Assembly (NCBI GenBank): GCA_030147525.1
Contig: JASBVF010000020.1
Location: 1 to 64,000 of the forward strand
From: Bacteroidota bacterium
Lineage (GTDB): Bacteria; Bacteroidota; Bacteroidia; Chitinophagales; Saprospiraceae
Direction: 5' to 3'
Length of the DNA stretch: 64,000 bases
The notes under the pieces were generated by a model. It searched no databases. It was given only the letters and a program-made list of their open reading frames with translations, and was not told where the DNA came from. The translations under genes were made by a program, and so were the position numbers. Below, piece by piece: positions 56,689-64,000 of the stretch (the first letter of the stretch is position 1; each line of letters begins with the position of its first letter).

Positions 56689-57306
56689 ATGAGGGTTCTC
56701 AATAAAGTGAAATGGATTTTAGGCATTTTTCTGGTTTTTTTTCTGATCGTAGCAACGAACCTGATCGACAGGGATAGTTTTATCAGGGTGAAAAACTCGA
56801 TCGTTACCATTTATGAAGACCGGCTTATCGCACAGGGTTTGATTCTGGAACTTTCGAACCTGATCCGTGAGAAGGAGTTGGCGATCGCCGTGTCCGATGC
56901 TGCATTTTTTGAGCAAAGAAACAAGGCCGTCAACAGTGAAATAGAGGTTTTGATATCCAGGTTTGCATCTACCCGCCTCACCGACCAGGAAAATAATGTT
57001 TTTAACCGGCTTCAGGCCAACCTGAAGGGTTTAAACAACCTGGAAAACTCGCCCGGGCTGATGCAACCGGACAACCGCAATAACTACAAAGTGCAAATCG
57101 GACTGATCGTGCAAAATCTGAGAGAGCTTTCGGACATACAGATCGAGGAGGGACGACACCAGACTATGCTGGGTAAGGAAGCAGTTAAAACGGTGGAATT
57201 ATACACGAGACTGGAAATATATCTGCTGATTTTTCTGGCCGTACTTGTGCAGGTACTTATCATCTACACCCCAAAGCAGGAGGTATTTTCCGGAAAGAAG
57301 GATTGA
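56689..57306 (+). CDS. four-helix-bundle (4HB_MCP-like) membrane sensor protein
   Basis: A 205-residue protein with two membrane helices: WILGIFLVFFLIVATNLI near 9-26 and IYLLIFLAVLVQVLIIY near 178-194. Between them is a ~150-residue periplasmic helical domain (YEDRLIAQGLILELSNLIRE, RDEQ-type heptads, ELSDIQIEEGRHQTMLGKEA) of the kind found as the ligand-binding domain of chemoreceptors. There is no HAMP or signalling domain after the second helix, so this is a stand-alone sensor or scaffold. Function unknown. It is divergent in orientation from mutS downstream. Confidence 0.75.
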   Translation: MRVLNKVKWILGIFLVFFLIVATNLIDRDSFIRVKNSIVTIYEDRLIAQGLILELSNLIREKELAIAVSDAAFFEQRNKAVNSEIEVLISRFASTRLTDQENNVFNRLQANLKGLNNLENSPGLMQPDNRNNYKVQIGLIVQNLRELSDIQIEEGRHQTMLGKEAVKTVELYTRLEIYLLIFLAVLVQVLIIYTPKQEVFSGKKD

Positions 57307-57368
57307 CAGGGGCTTACCACGGCAACTGAGCGCTGTTACTGCCGTTTAGCGCAGGAAAAATTTCCCGG

Positions 57369-60053
57369 TCACGAGCTTTCCTCCGCCAGCCGCTTCAGTT
57401 CGTTGAGTTTTACCAGACATTCCACGGGCGTCATGGTGTTCACTTCCATGTCGAGCAGAATTTCCTTGATTTTTCCGACACTGGGGTCGAAGGTTTCGAA
57501 GATGCTGAGCTGGTATTGCACCGGGTTGATGTCTTTCGTGCCGGCTTTTTTCACTTTCAGTCCATTGTCGCCTGATTCATCGGGTGCTTCGATGTGTTTT
57601 TCTTCGAGTTGGGCGAGGATTTCGTTGGCCCGTTCGAGAATACTGCGGGGCATGCCGGCCATTTTCGCCACGTGGATACCGAAACTGTGCTGACTGCCGC
57701 CGGGCACGAGTTTGCGAAGAAAAATCACCTTCTGTCCGACTTCCCGCACGGCGACGTTGAAGTTTTTGATGCGGGAAAACTTGTTGGCCAGCTCGTTCAG
57801 TTCGTGGTAATGCGTGGCAAAGAGGGTTTTGGGCCGCAGGTTGTTGTGGTTGTGCAGGTATTCGGCGATGGACCAGGCGATGGAAATGCCGTCGTAGGTG
57901 CTCGTGCCCCTTCCGATCTCGTCGAGCAGGATGAGGCTGCGGTCGGAGATGTTGTTCATGATGCTGGCCGTTTCGTTCATCTCCACCATGAAAGTACTTT
58001 CGCCTCCGGCAATGTTATCCGACGCCCCCACCCTTGTGAACACCTTGTCGATCAGCCCCAGCGTGGCGCTTTGGGCCGGTACGAAGCTGCCCATTTGTGC
58101 CATCAGGCAGATGAGGGCGGTCTGCCGCAGCAAAGCGGACTTACCCGACATGTTCGGGCCGGTGATCACGATGATCTGCTGCTCTTCATTGTCGAGGAAA
58201 ACGTCGTTCGGCACGTAACTTTCGCCCAGCGGGAGGTGCTGTTCGATCACCGGGTGGCGGCCGTTTCTGATGTCGATGCCGAAGCTGTTGTCGAGCAGCG
58301 GACGGGTGTAATTATTCTTTTCGGCGACTTTCGCAAACGAGAGCAGGCAGTCGAGCCGGGCCACCAGTGCAGCGTTATGCTGCACGGGTTGTATGTAATC
58401 GGCCATCGTCAGCACGAGCTGGTTGTACAGCTGTTCTTCCAGTTCCTGGATGCGTTCTTCGGCGCCGAGGATCTTCGTTTCCAGCTTTTTCAGGTCGTCG
58501 GTAATGTAGCGTTCGCAGTTGGTCAGCGTCTGCTTGCGCACCCAGGTGTCGGGCACGAGGCCTTTACCTTTGTGTTTGTTGGTCACTTCGAGGTAATAGC
58601 CGAAGACATTGTTGAAACCGATTTTCAGGTTGTCGATGCCGGTGCGTTCCGCTTCCACTTTCTGGATTTGCAGCAGCAATTCCTGGGCGTTTTTCACGGT
58701 GCTTCGCAAATCGTCGAGCTCTTCGTGAAAACCGTCGGCAATCACGCCGCCTTTATTCACCATGGCGGGCGGGTCCGCCACGATCTGTCGTTTGATTTCC
58801 GCCTGCAACGACTTGCACGGGTTGAGGCCGTCGCCCAGTTTTTCGAGATAGCCACTGCCCGACGAAGCCAGCAGTATTTTCAACGGTTCGGTAGCTTCGA
58901 GCGCTTTGCGCAACTGCACGACTTCCCGTGGTTGAATCTTCCCCAGCGGCACACGGGAGATCAGCCGTTCGAGATCGCCCATCTGCCGCATGTACGTTTC
59001 GGCTTCCGTTGCGATGGGGCTGTTTTTTAAAAAGAAAGTCACCACCTCGTGGCGGTTTTCGATTTCGGGCAGCGAGGTAAGGGGCAGCACCACCCATTTT
59101 TTCATCAGGCGCCCGCCCATGGGAGTGGTGGTTTGGTCGAGAATGGAGATCAGCGGTGCGCCGCCGTCCTGCTGGCTGTAGATCAATTCGAGGTTACGGA
59201 TGGTGAAACGGTCGAGCCAGACGTACTTGTCCTGGTGAATGCGGCTGATGCCGTTGATATGTTTCAGGTTGCGGTTTTCCGTGGTGGCGAGGTAGTGCAG
59301 CACGGCGCCGGCTGCGATTTGCGCCAGCTCCAGGCTTTCGATACCGAAGCCTTTCAGAGAAGCCACTTCGAAATGTTCGATCAGTTTGTCACGGGTGAAA
59401 TCCGTCGTGAAGATCCATTCGTCGAGCGAGTAGGTGTAAAAGCGGTCGCCGAAGTTTTGATCGAAATCCTTCGCCCTGCTTTTGGCAAACAGCACTTCCG
59501 AAGGCTGAAAGCTCTGCAAGAGTTTATCGACATAGGTCACATCGCCCTCCGACACCAGAAATTCGCCGGTGGAAATATCGAGGAAGGCGACCCCTGCCTT
59601 TTCTTTTTTACCGAAAGCCACGGCGGCGAGGAAGTTATTCGACTTGTGATCGAGCAGTTTTTCATCGGTGGTGACGCCCGGCGTGACGACTTCGGTGACG
59701 CCCCGTTTCACAATTTTCTTTTCGGGCGAGGGTTTTTCCAGCTGTTCGCAAATCGCCACCCGAAAGCCTGCACGCACGAGCCGGGGCAGGTACAAATCCA
59801 TGGAATGATGGGGGAAACCGGCGAGTTCGATGTCGCTGCCGCCGTTATTCCGGCTGGTGAGCACGATACCGAGGGCTTTGGAGGCTTTCACGGCATCTTC
59901 GGCAAATGTTTCATAAAAATCACCGACCCGAAACAGCAGGATAGCGTCCGGGTGCTTGGATTTCATTTTAAAATACTGCTGCATCAACGGCGTCACTTTC
60001 GCCGTTTTCTCTTTTTTCGTTCCTCCTGCGATGGTTTGACTCTTTCTTGCCAA
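57369..60053 (-). CDS. mutS: DNA mismatch repair protein MutS (TTG start)
   Basis: An 894-residue MutS that recognises mismatches and small loops and signals through its ATPase. The mismatch-binding Phe-x-Glu is in RVGDFYETFAED near residue 45. Walker A is GPNMSGKSALLRQTA; Walker B and the D-loop are LILLDEIGRGTSTYDGISIA; the ATPase His is in LFATHYHELNELA. The conserved N-terminus KVTPLMQQYFKMKSKHP requires a start upstream of its internal Met. TTG at 60053 (ARKSQTIAGG) fits MutS starts in this phylum, while the ATG at 60131 lies in a simple repeat upstream of the TATCTTTG promoter element. No mutL is adjacent. Confidence 0.95.
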   Translation of the reverse strand: MARKSQTIAGGTKKEKTAKVTPLMQQYFKMKSKHPDAILLFRVGDFYETFAEDAVKASKALGIVLTSRNNGGSDIELAGFPHHSMDLYLPRLVRAGFRVAICEQLEKPSPEKKIVKRGVTEVVTPGVTTDEKLLDHKSNNFLAAVAFGKKEKAGVAFLDISTGEFLVSEGDVTYVDKLLQSFQPSEVLFAKSRAKDFDQNFGDRFYTYSLDEWIFTTDFTRDKLIEHFEVASLKGFGIESLELAQIAAGAVLHYLATTENRNLKHINGISRIHQDKYVWLDRFTIRNLELIYSQQDGGAPLISILDQTTTPMGGRLMKKWVVLPLTSLPEIENRHEVVTFFLKNSPIATEAETYMRQMGDLERLISRVPLGKIQPREVVQLRKALEATEPLKILLASSGSGYLEKLGDGLNPCKSLQAEIKRQIVADPPAMVNKGGVIADGFHEELDDLRSTVKNAQELLLQIQKVEAERTGIDNLKIGFNNVFGYYLEVTNKHKGKGLVPDTWVRKQTLTNCERYITDDLKKLETKILGAEERIQELEEQLYNQLVLTMADYIQPVQHNAALVARLDCLLSFAKVAEKNNYTRPLLDNSFGIDIRNGRHPVIEQHLPLGESYVPNDVFLDNEEQQIIVITGPNMSGKSALLRQTALICLMAQMGSFVPAQSATLGLIDKVFTRVGASDNIAGGESTFMVEMNETASIMNNISDRSLILLDEIGRGTSTYDGISIAWSIAEYLHNHNNLRPKTLFATHYHELNELANKFSRIKNFNVAVREVGQKVIFLRKLVPGGSQHSFGIHVAKMAGMPRSILERANEILAQLEEKHIEAPDESGDNGLKVKKAGTKDINPVQYQLSIFETFDPSVGKIKEILLDMEVNTMTPVECLVKLNELKRLAEESS

Positions 60054-60072
60054 GGTGGGTTTGTTTTTTTGG

Positions 60073-60080
60073 CAAAGATA
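60073..60080 (-). promoter_or_regulatory. candidate -7 element of mutS
   Basis: Minus strand TATCTTTG, a TAnnTTTG match, 20 bases upstream of the TTG at 60053. It supports the TTG start because transcription would begin after the upstream ATG. A -33 box is not clear; upstream DNA is the simple repeat array. Confidence 0.45.
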
Positions 60081-60086
60081 GGAATT

Positions 60087-60220
60087 GACAATGAGAGAAT
60101 GAGACAATGAGAGAATGAGAGAATGAGACAATGAGAGAATGGAAGCACGGCAGGCACCCTCTCACTTTCTCACATCTCTCACTCTCTCACATCTCTCACA
60201 TCTCTCACTCTCTCACTCCC
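60087..60220. repeat. mirrored purine/pyrimidine array (GAGAATGAGACAAT / CTCTCACATCTCTCA)
   Basis: The left part (60087-60141) repeats gacaatgagagaat units; after a short spacer the right part (60158-60220) repeats ctctcacat units, approximately the reverse complement. It lies between mutS and the TPR gene; the stop codon of the latter (60213-60215) is inside it. Slippage-type growth is likely. Confidence 0.8.
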
Positions 60221-61847
60221 TCTCCATAAACCGCTGCACGATCGGACTGTGCCTTGCTATCTCTCTTTTAGTCACGCCTCTGTTAAAAGCACTTTTCAAA
60301 ACTTTGCGGGCTTCGTCCGTTTTTTTCTCTTTCAGCAAATTCTCCACCTGAATGGCGATCAGTTTCGGATTATCCGGCGAAAGCTCCAGTCCTTTCGTCA
60401 CGATGCGCTCGGTTTGTCTGGTATCACCCAGTTGGCGGGAAGCATCAGCGGCGGTGATCAGGTCACGGCGGGTCAGGTTGCGGGAAGGTTTGGCGTCGGT
60501 TTGTTTGACTACATTTTCCAGGCGTTTGATTTTCAGATTGGTTGTTTCGAGTTTTTGCTGCACTTCGGCGGCCCTTTCAGGATTTGTTTCCACAAATTTT
60601 TCAAAATCGGCCTTTGCAGGATAAAGCTGCTCCGACTCTTCAAAAGCTGTTCCCCTTGCCAGCAGCATATCCGGATCGGTGGGTCTTTTTTCCAGTGCAG
60701 CTGAAAGATCTTCGATGGCGCCCAGGTTATCCCCGGCGTCCATGCGCAGAATGGCCCGGTTGTTCAGGCCCAGCCAGTAGTCGGGATGGGTAGCGAGCAG
60801 CGTATCGAGCGAAGCCAGCGCCTTTTGCGGTTCACTTCTGGCGAGGTAGGCATCGGCGAGCATCATATTTTTCATCAGAACGGCGGAGGAATCCTTTACG
60901 GCGGCATTTTCAAAAGCCGTGAGCGCAGCCTCTTTATTCCCGGTCTGATCGGCGAACAGTCCGAGCGCCATCAGGACGGCTGCTTCGATATCTTCCGTCA
61001 GTTCGCCTTCGGAGGTGATGATGGATAAAACTTTGTCGGAAGCAATCTGCTTTTCGCCCTGCCACTTCAGCCTGGCGAACTGAAGCGTATCGGTTTTACC
61101 TAAATATTTGTACCGGGTTTTGATGACGTTAACATCACGGCCCTTTTCCGCCCGTCCCCAGATGACCATTCCGGCCTTGTTGCGCCGCCCGATGACATCG
61201 GCGTCGGGGTAGTTCAGCAGGACATCCGGTTTAAACTCCCGACACAATTCCACCTTCGTATCGAGCCGCAGCCGTTGGCTCATGTCCTCCAGCCGTTCAA
61301 GGATGAGGCCTTCCACCTGAATCGGATCGCCGCCGGGACGGAAGAACGGCAGCAGCAAAATATTCAGGGTGGACTCCGGGAAGCTGACAATGCATTCGTT
61401 TTTCTGAGCCGTCACGGTGCCGTTCCCGCCGTCATTTGCCGCCCACGGATTTTTAAAAACCAGCACCAGCACAATCACACTCAGCACGAGCGTCGGCAAG
61501 CCCAGCAAGAAGAGCAGCCGGTGCGACTGATAAACCGATTGCCAGGCAGCCGGACGGGAGGTGAGTGCTTCGGGTTGGAGGTTATCGTTTTCGATGTAAT
61601 CCAGCAAGTTTAGCAGGCTATCGCTTACCTGGTTGTAGCTCAACTTCGCATTGTCGAAACTAATGACGGCCTTCTCCTCGTCCCGCTTCACCTTATTATA
61701 TTGATACGAAAGCCTCACCGCCTCCCGGTACAGTATTTTGTAGCGTTTATCTTTTTTTAAAAACGCTTCCACCAGGTCAATCGCCTTCCCGGTTTCCGCA
61801 TCCGAAATCAGCTCTCTGGCCTGTTCGACTAATGATTGTTGATTCAT
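60213..61847 (-). CDS. EAD11-like N-terminal domain, transmembrane helix and TPR protein
   Basis: A 544-residue protein. Residues 1-88 match the pattern of effector-associated domain 11 (EAD11): LVEQARELISDAETGKAIDL, then RLSYQYNKVKRDEEKAVISF and SDSLLNLLDYIEN. One membrane helix follows at about 111-131 (LLFLLGLPTLVLSVIVLVLV). After that come an alpha/beta region (LNILLLPFFRPGGDP, MVIWGRAEK) and TPRs (about 290-400; ALASLDTLLATHPDYWLGLN, AIEDLSAALEKRPTDPDMLL). The C-terminus MERE stops inside the mirrored array. EADs are known to recruit effectors or NTPases in bacterial conflict systems by self-association; no effector gene is adjacent here. Co-directional with mutS downstream. Confidence 0.8.
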   Translation of the reverse strand: MNQQSLVEQARELISDAETGKAIDLVEAFLKKDKRYKILYREAVRLSYQYNKVKRDEEKAVISFDNAKLSYNQVSDSLLNLLDYIENDNLQPEALTSRPAAWQSVYQSHRLLFLLGLPTLVLSVIVLVLVFKNPWAANDGGNGTVTAQKNECIVSFPESTLNILLLPFFRPGGDPIQVEGLILERLEDMSQRLRLDTKVELCREFKPDVLLNYPDADVIGRRNKAGMVIWGRAEKGRDVNVIKTRYKYLGKTDTLQFARLKWQGEKQIASDKVLSIITSEGELTEDIEAAVLMALGLFADQTGNKEAALTAFENAAVKDSSAVLMKNMMLADAYLARSEPQKALASLDTLLATHPDYWLGLNNRAILRMDAGDNLGAIEDLSAALEKRPTDPDMLLARGTAFEESEQLYPAKADFEKFVETNPERAAEVQQKLETTNLKIKRLENVVKQTDAKPSRNLTRRDLITAADASRQLGDTRQTERIVTKGLELSPDNPKLIAIQVENLLKEKKTDEARKVLKSAFNRGVTKREIARHSPIVQRFMERE

Positions 61848-61918
61848 TTCGCTTTCAATTTTAAGCTAAAGTAGGGAATGCCGCTCAATCGGAATAAGAT
61901 TTTAAGCAAACTCAGAGG

Positions 61919-61950
61919 TTGTGCATTGAACATAATCTTTGGTAATTTTG
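61919..61950 (+). promoter_or_regulatory. candidate promoter of the PorV-family gene
   Basis: TTG at 61919-61921, a 21-base spacer, then TAATTTTG (61943-61950), a TAnnTTTG match. A leader of about 80 bases precedes the ATG at 62037. Confidence 0.45.
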
Positions 61951-62036
61951 CCGACGCCAATGCGGGAAAGCCGCCGGCGGTTTTGTTAAAACTGCACTTT
62001 TGCCGTCGGTAGGCCGTTTACTCAAAAAAATCTTAC

Positions 62037-63140
62037 ATGACACAGCGTTTTATCCATTTAAAACATTCGCTCCTCTTTGCCAGCCTGCTGATTTTCAGCA
62101 CGCTCACCGCTCAGAAATACAGCAACGAATTCCTTTCCATCGGCATTGGCGCCAAAGCCCAGGCTCTCGGTAATGCCGTGGTAGCATCTGTCGACGACGT
62201 GACGGCAGGCTACTGGAACCCCGCCGGCCTCGCCAACCTCGGCCCCGACAACGGCCTGCAGATCGGCGCCATGCACTCCGAGTGGTTCGCCGGCGTCGGC
62301 AAATTTGATTATCTCGGCTTCACCCTGCCCTTCTCCAACAGCGACCGGCGGATCGGCCTTTCACTGATTCGCTTTGGCATCGACGACATCCCGAATACGC
62401 TCAGCCTCTACGAAGACGACGGTACCGTGAATTATGACAACATCGTTTCGTTTTCAGCTGCTGACTACGCTTTCATCACCAGCTACGCCCAGCGCCTGAA
62501 AGCGAAGGAAGGCCGTGAATTGCTCATTGGCGCCAATTTCAAAGTCGTCAGGCGGGTCATCGGCTCGTTTGCCAACTCCTGGGGTTTCGGCGTTGACCTC
62601 GGCGCTCAGTATGCCGTCGGCAGGCTGCGCATCGGCGCCACGGCCCGTGACATTACCACTACTTTCAACGCCTGGCATGTTACTTTCACGGAAAAGGAAA
62701 AAGACGTGCTGCTGGCCACCGGCAACGAACTGCCGGACATCAACTCGCTCGAAATCACCAAGCCGCAGCTGCTCCTCGGCGCTGCCTATACTTTTGATAT
62801 TAAAAAATTCAGCTTCACTCCCGAATTCAACCTGCTCGCCACCACGGACGGCCGTCGGAACACCCTCGTCTCGGGTGACCCCGTAAGTGTGGATCCAAGT
62901 CTTGGCATGGAAGTGAATTACAACAGTTTCCTGTTTTTGCGGGCGGGCATCAGCCAGTTTCAAAAAGAAAAGAATTTCGACGGCAGCGATTACTACATTT
63001 CACGACCGGCACTGGGTATCGGTTTGCAGCTCTACAGCCTGCGGGTCGATTATGCCTATACCAACTTAGGCGACGGTCAAAACCGGTATTCGCACGTCAT
63101 TTCACTTCAGCTCGACCTGAAACCCAAAAAGCAGGGCTAA
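62037..63140 (+). CDS. PorV/PorQ-family outer-membrane protein
   Basis: A 367-residue protein with a signal peptide (SLLFASLLIFSTLTAQ). The N-terminal PorV/UPF0164 pattern is EFLSIGIGAKAQALGNAVVA, followed by DDVTAGYWNPAGLANL. The rest is a FadL-like beta barrel ending YSHVISLQLDLKP. PorV and PorQ are T9SS partners: PorV shuttles cargo, PorQ is an attachment-complex component. This could be either, or a related paralogue. Its stop codon overlaps the 3' end of the convergent gene by 4 bases. Confidence 0.85.
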   Translation: MTQRFIHLKHSLLFASLLIFSTLTAQKYSNEFLSIGIGAKAQALGNAVVASVDDVTAGYWNPAGLANLGPDNGLQIGAMHSEWFAGVGKFDYLGFTLPFSNSDRRIGLSLIRFGIDDIPNTLSLYEDDGTVNYDNIVSFSAADYAFITSYAQRLKAKEGRELLIGANFKVVRRVIGSFANSWGFGVDLGAQYAVGRLRIGATARDITTTFNAWHVTFTEKEKDVLLATGNELPDINSLEITKPQLLLGAAYTFDIKKFSFTPEFNLLATTDGRRNTLVSGDPVSVDPSLGMEVNYNSFLFLRAGISQFQKEKNFDGSDYYISRPALGIGLQLYSLRVDYAYTNLGDGQNRYSHVISLQLDLKPKKQG

Positions 63141-63502
63141 TCCAACCGGCGATGAAAGCGAAGCAGGTGCTTCGGAATGGCTTCGTTGTAGATTTCAAGG
63201 ATGAGGGCCCGCTTTTGACGGGCATCGTTGGGAAAAAGAATTTTGATGGGATTGTGCACGTAGCCATTGTCCTCAAACATCAGTATCTGCCGGTTCCGGG
63301 TCGAAAGGCGAAACATTTTCAACTCTTCCACATCTGCCGGCAGGGGCAGGTGACCAAAACCTTCCTCAGCCAGAAACTGCCGCACCATGTCGTAACTATG
63401 CGCCAGCGTAGCGCCGGCAAAGATGGTTCGATACACGTAGCCATCACTCGTGCCGCCCAGATAATCACTGCCCTCCGGAGGAAACTCGTCTTTCAAAGCC
63501 AT
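63137..63502 (-). CDS. hypothetical protein, 121 residues
   Basis: A soluble small protein, starting at 63502 (MALKDEFPPEGSDYLGG). Residues read like a compact enzyme or binding fold (GGTSDGYVYRTIFAGATLAH, LKMFRLSTRNRQILMFEDNG), but no family is recognised. The 17 further upstream open residues are not needed. Overlaps the convergent PorV-family gene by 4 bases at the stops. The coherent codon use and normal ATG support a real gene. Confidence 0.65.
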   Translation of the reverse strand: MALKDEFPPEGSDYLGGTSDGYVYRTIFAGATLAHSYDMVRQFLAEEGFGHLPLPADVEELKMFRLSTRNRQILMFEDNGYVHNPIKILFPNDARQKRALILEIYNEAIPKHLLRFHRRLD

Positions 63503-63701
63503 CTTTATTATTTTTTTCGGACCGCAAAAGTACGCTTGTCTGCCTTTTTTCAAACTAATTGTTGGAAATGTTTTTGTGAAAAATTTCAGGCTTTATTTTT
63601 GTAAAAAGTTAACTTTACCGCCATCACCTTTCATAGATAAGTTCATTTCCCTGGAACTGGTAAATGAATCTTGTGCTAACCCATTTTAAACGCTACTCAA
63701 T

Positions 63702-64000
63702 ATGATGAACGAAAGAATTCATTCAATCATGACGAAAGATGTCGTCACTGTAAAGCCAGAAGATTCTTTGGAAGTCGTCAAGGAATTACTCTTCGAAAAA
63801 CACTTCCACCACCTGCCAGTTACGGAAAACGGAAAGCTTGTCGGAATCATTACCTCCTGGGATCTTATCAAATCCAACATGCGGTTTGAAGAATACGGAA
63901 ACGTCAAAGTAAAGGACTTGATGACGAAAAAAGTCGCAACACTCGGACCGAACGAATTAATTGGAGCCGCCGCCATGATTTTCCTGCGCCACCTGTTTCA
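63702..64000 (+). CDS. CBS-domain protein (partial, cut by window end)
   Basis: The frame starts at ATG 63702 (a second ATG follows at 63705) and is open to the window end, 99 residues seen. The CBS pattern is MNERIHSIMTKDVVTVKPED, SLEVVKELLFEKHFHHLPVT, GKLVGIITSWDLI, then a second half starting VKDLMTKKVATLGPNE. Such tandem CBS domains bind adenosyl ligands and regulate enzymes, channels or stand alone. A further domain may lie beyond the window. Confidence 0.88.
   Translation, partial: MMNERIHSIMTKDVVTVKPEDSLEVVKELLFEKHFHHLPVTENGKLVGIITSWDLIKSNMRFEEYGNVKVKDLMTKKVATLGPNELIGAAAMIFLRHLF

Noticed and set aside
57594-59030. 478-residue plus-strand frame opposite mutS
   Set aside because: Antisense shadow; composition is typical of reversed GC-rich codons.

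Overview
The window looks like a chromosomal segment of a Bacteroidota bacterium, most likely of the Saprospiria/Saprospiraceae type. The evidence is a SusC/SusD pair beside a hybrid two-component regulator, several very large secreted proteins with type IX secretion system (T9SS) C-terminal sorting domains, PorE-like and PorV/PorQ-like proteins, and promoter candidates of the Bacteroidota form TAnnTTTG. I saw no tRNA, rRNA, CRISPR array, prophage or intact insertion sequence. Taxonomy is inferred from gene content only.

Layout. 1-2700: a truncated transposase-like reading frame, an orphan protein with a carboxypeptidase-regulatory-like C-terminus, and several repeat structures. 2.7-6.5 kb: recF, an ftsE-type ABC ATPase and a class I photolyase. 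6.9-10.4 kb: a CAP-domain lipoprotein, a PorE-like OmpA protein and a small outer-membrane barrel. 10.5-13.3 kb: miaB followed by a sigma-54 activator. 13.5-21.5 kb: tpiA followed after 25 bases by a 2400-residue modular adhesin with a type B sorting domain. 22-22.9 kb: an ECF sigma factor and a PspC-domain protein. 22.9-36.3 kb: susD and susC, divergent from a hybrid histidine kinase/AraC regulator, then a secreted GH114/spherulin-4-like multidomain protein; together these resemble a small polysaccharide utilisation locus. 36.5-43.6 kb: an SRPBCC protein and a 2155-residue repeat protein containing a 1077-bp super-repeat. 44-49.1 kb: a serine hydrolase, an APC permease and a glycine-rich T9SS cargo. 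49.6-56.5 kb: hypothetical genes (one apparently broken by two homopolymer frameshifts), a DUF1697 protein, a leucine-rich-like T9SS cargo, and palindromes and 21-bp repeats. 56.7-64 kb: a 4HB sensor protein, mutS, an EAD11-like/TM/TPR protein, a PorV-family protein, a hypothetical gene and a truncated CBS-domain gene.

How the parts relate. Five proteins carry recognisable T9SS sorting domains (one type B, four type A), and two genes resemble T9SS machinery or outer-membrane partners, so surface display is the main theme. Housekeeping DNA-repair and RNA-modification genes (recF, phr, mutS, miaB) are scattered between the surface genes.

The most unusual feature is non-coding. Several genes end in, or within a few bases of, short low-complexity tandem arrays, most of them followed by an inverted complementary partner (610-727, 4676-4771, 6453-6902, 60087-60220; also 45252-45275 without a partner). 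In two cases the stop codon is supplied by the array itself. Other points worth attention are a hybrid kinase whose signal peptide has no ordinary start codon, an EAD11-like membrane TPR protein, and a C-terminal module shared by two otherwise unrelated secreted proteins.
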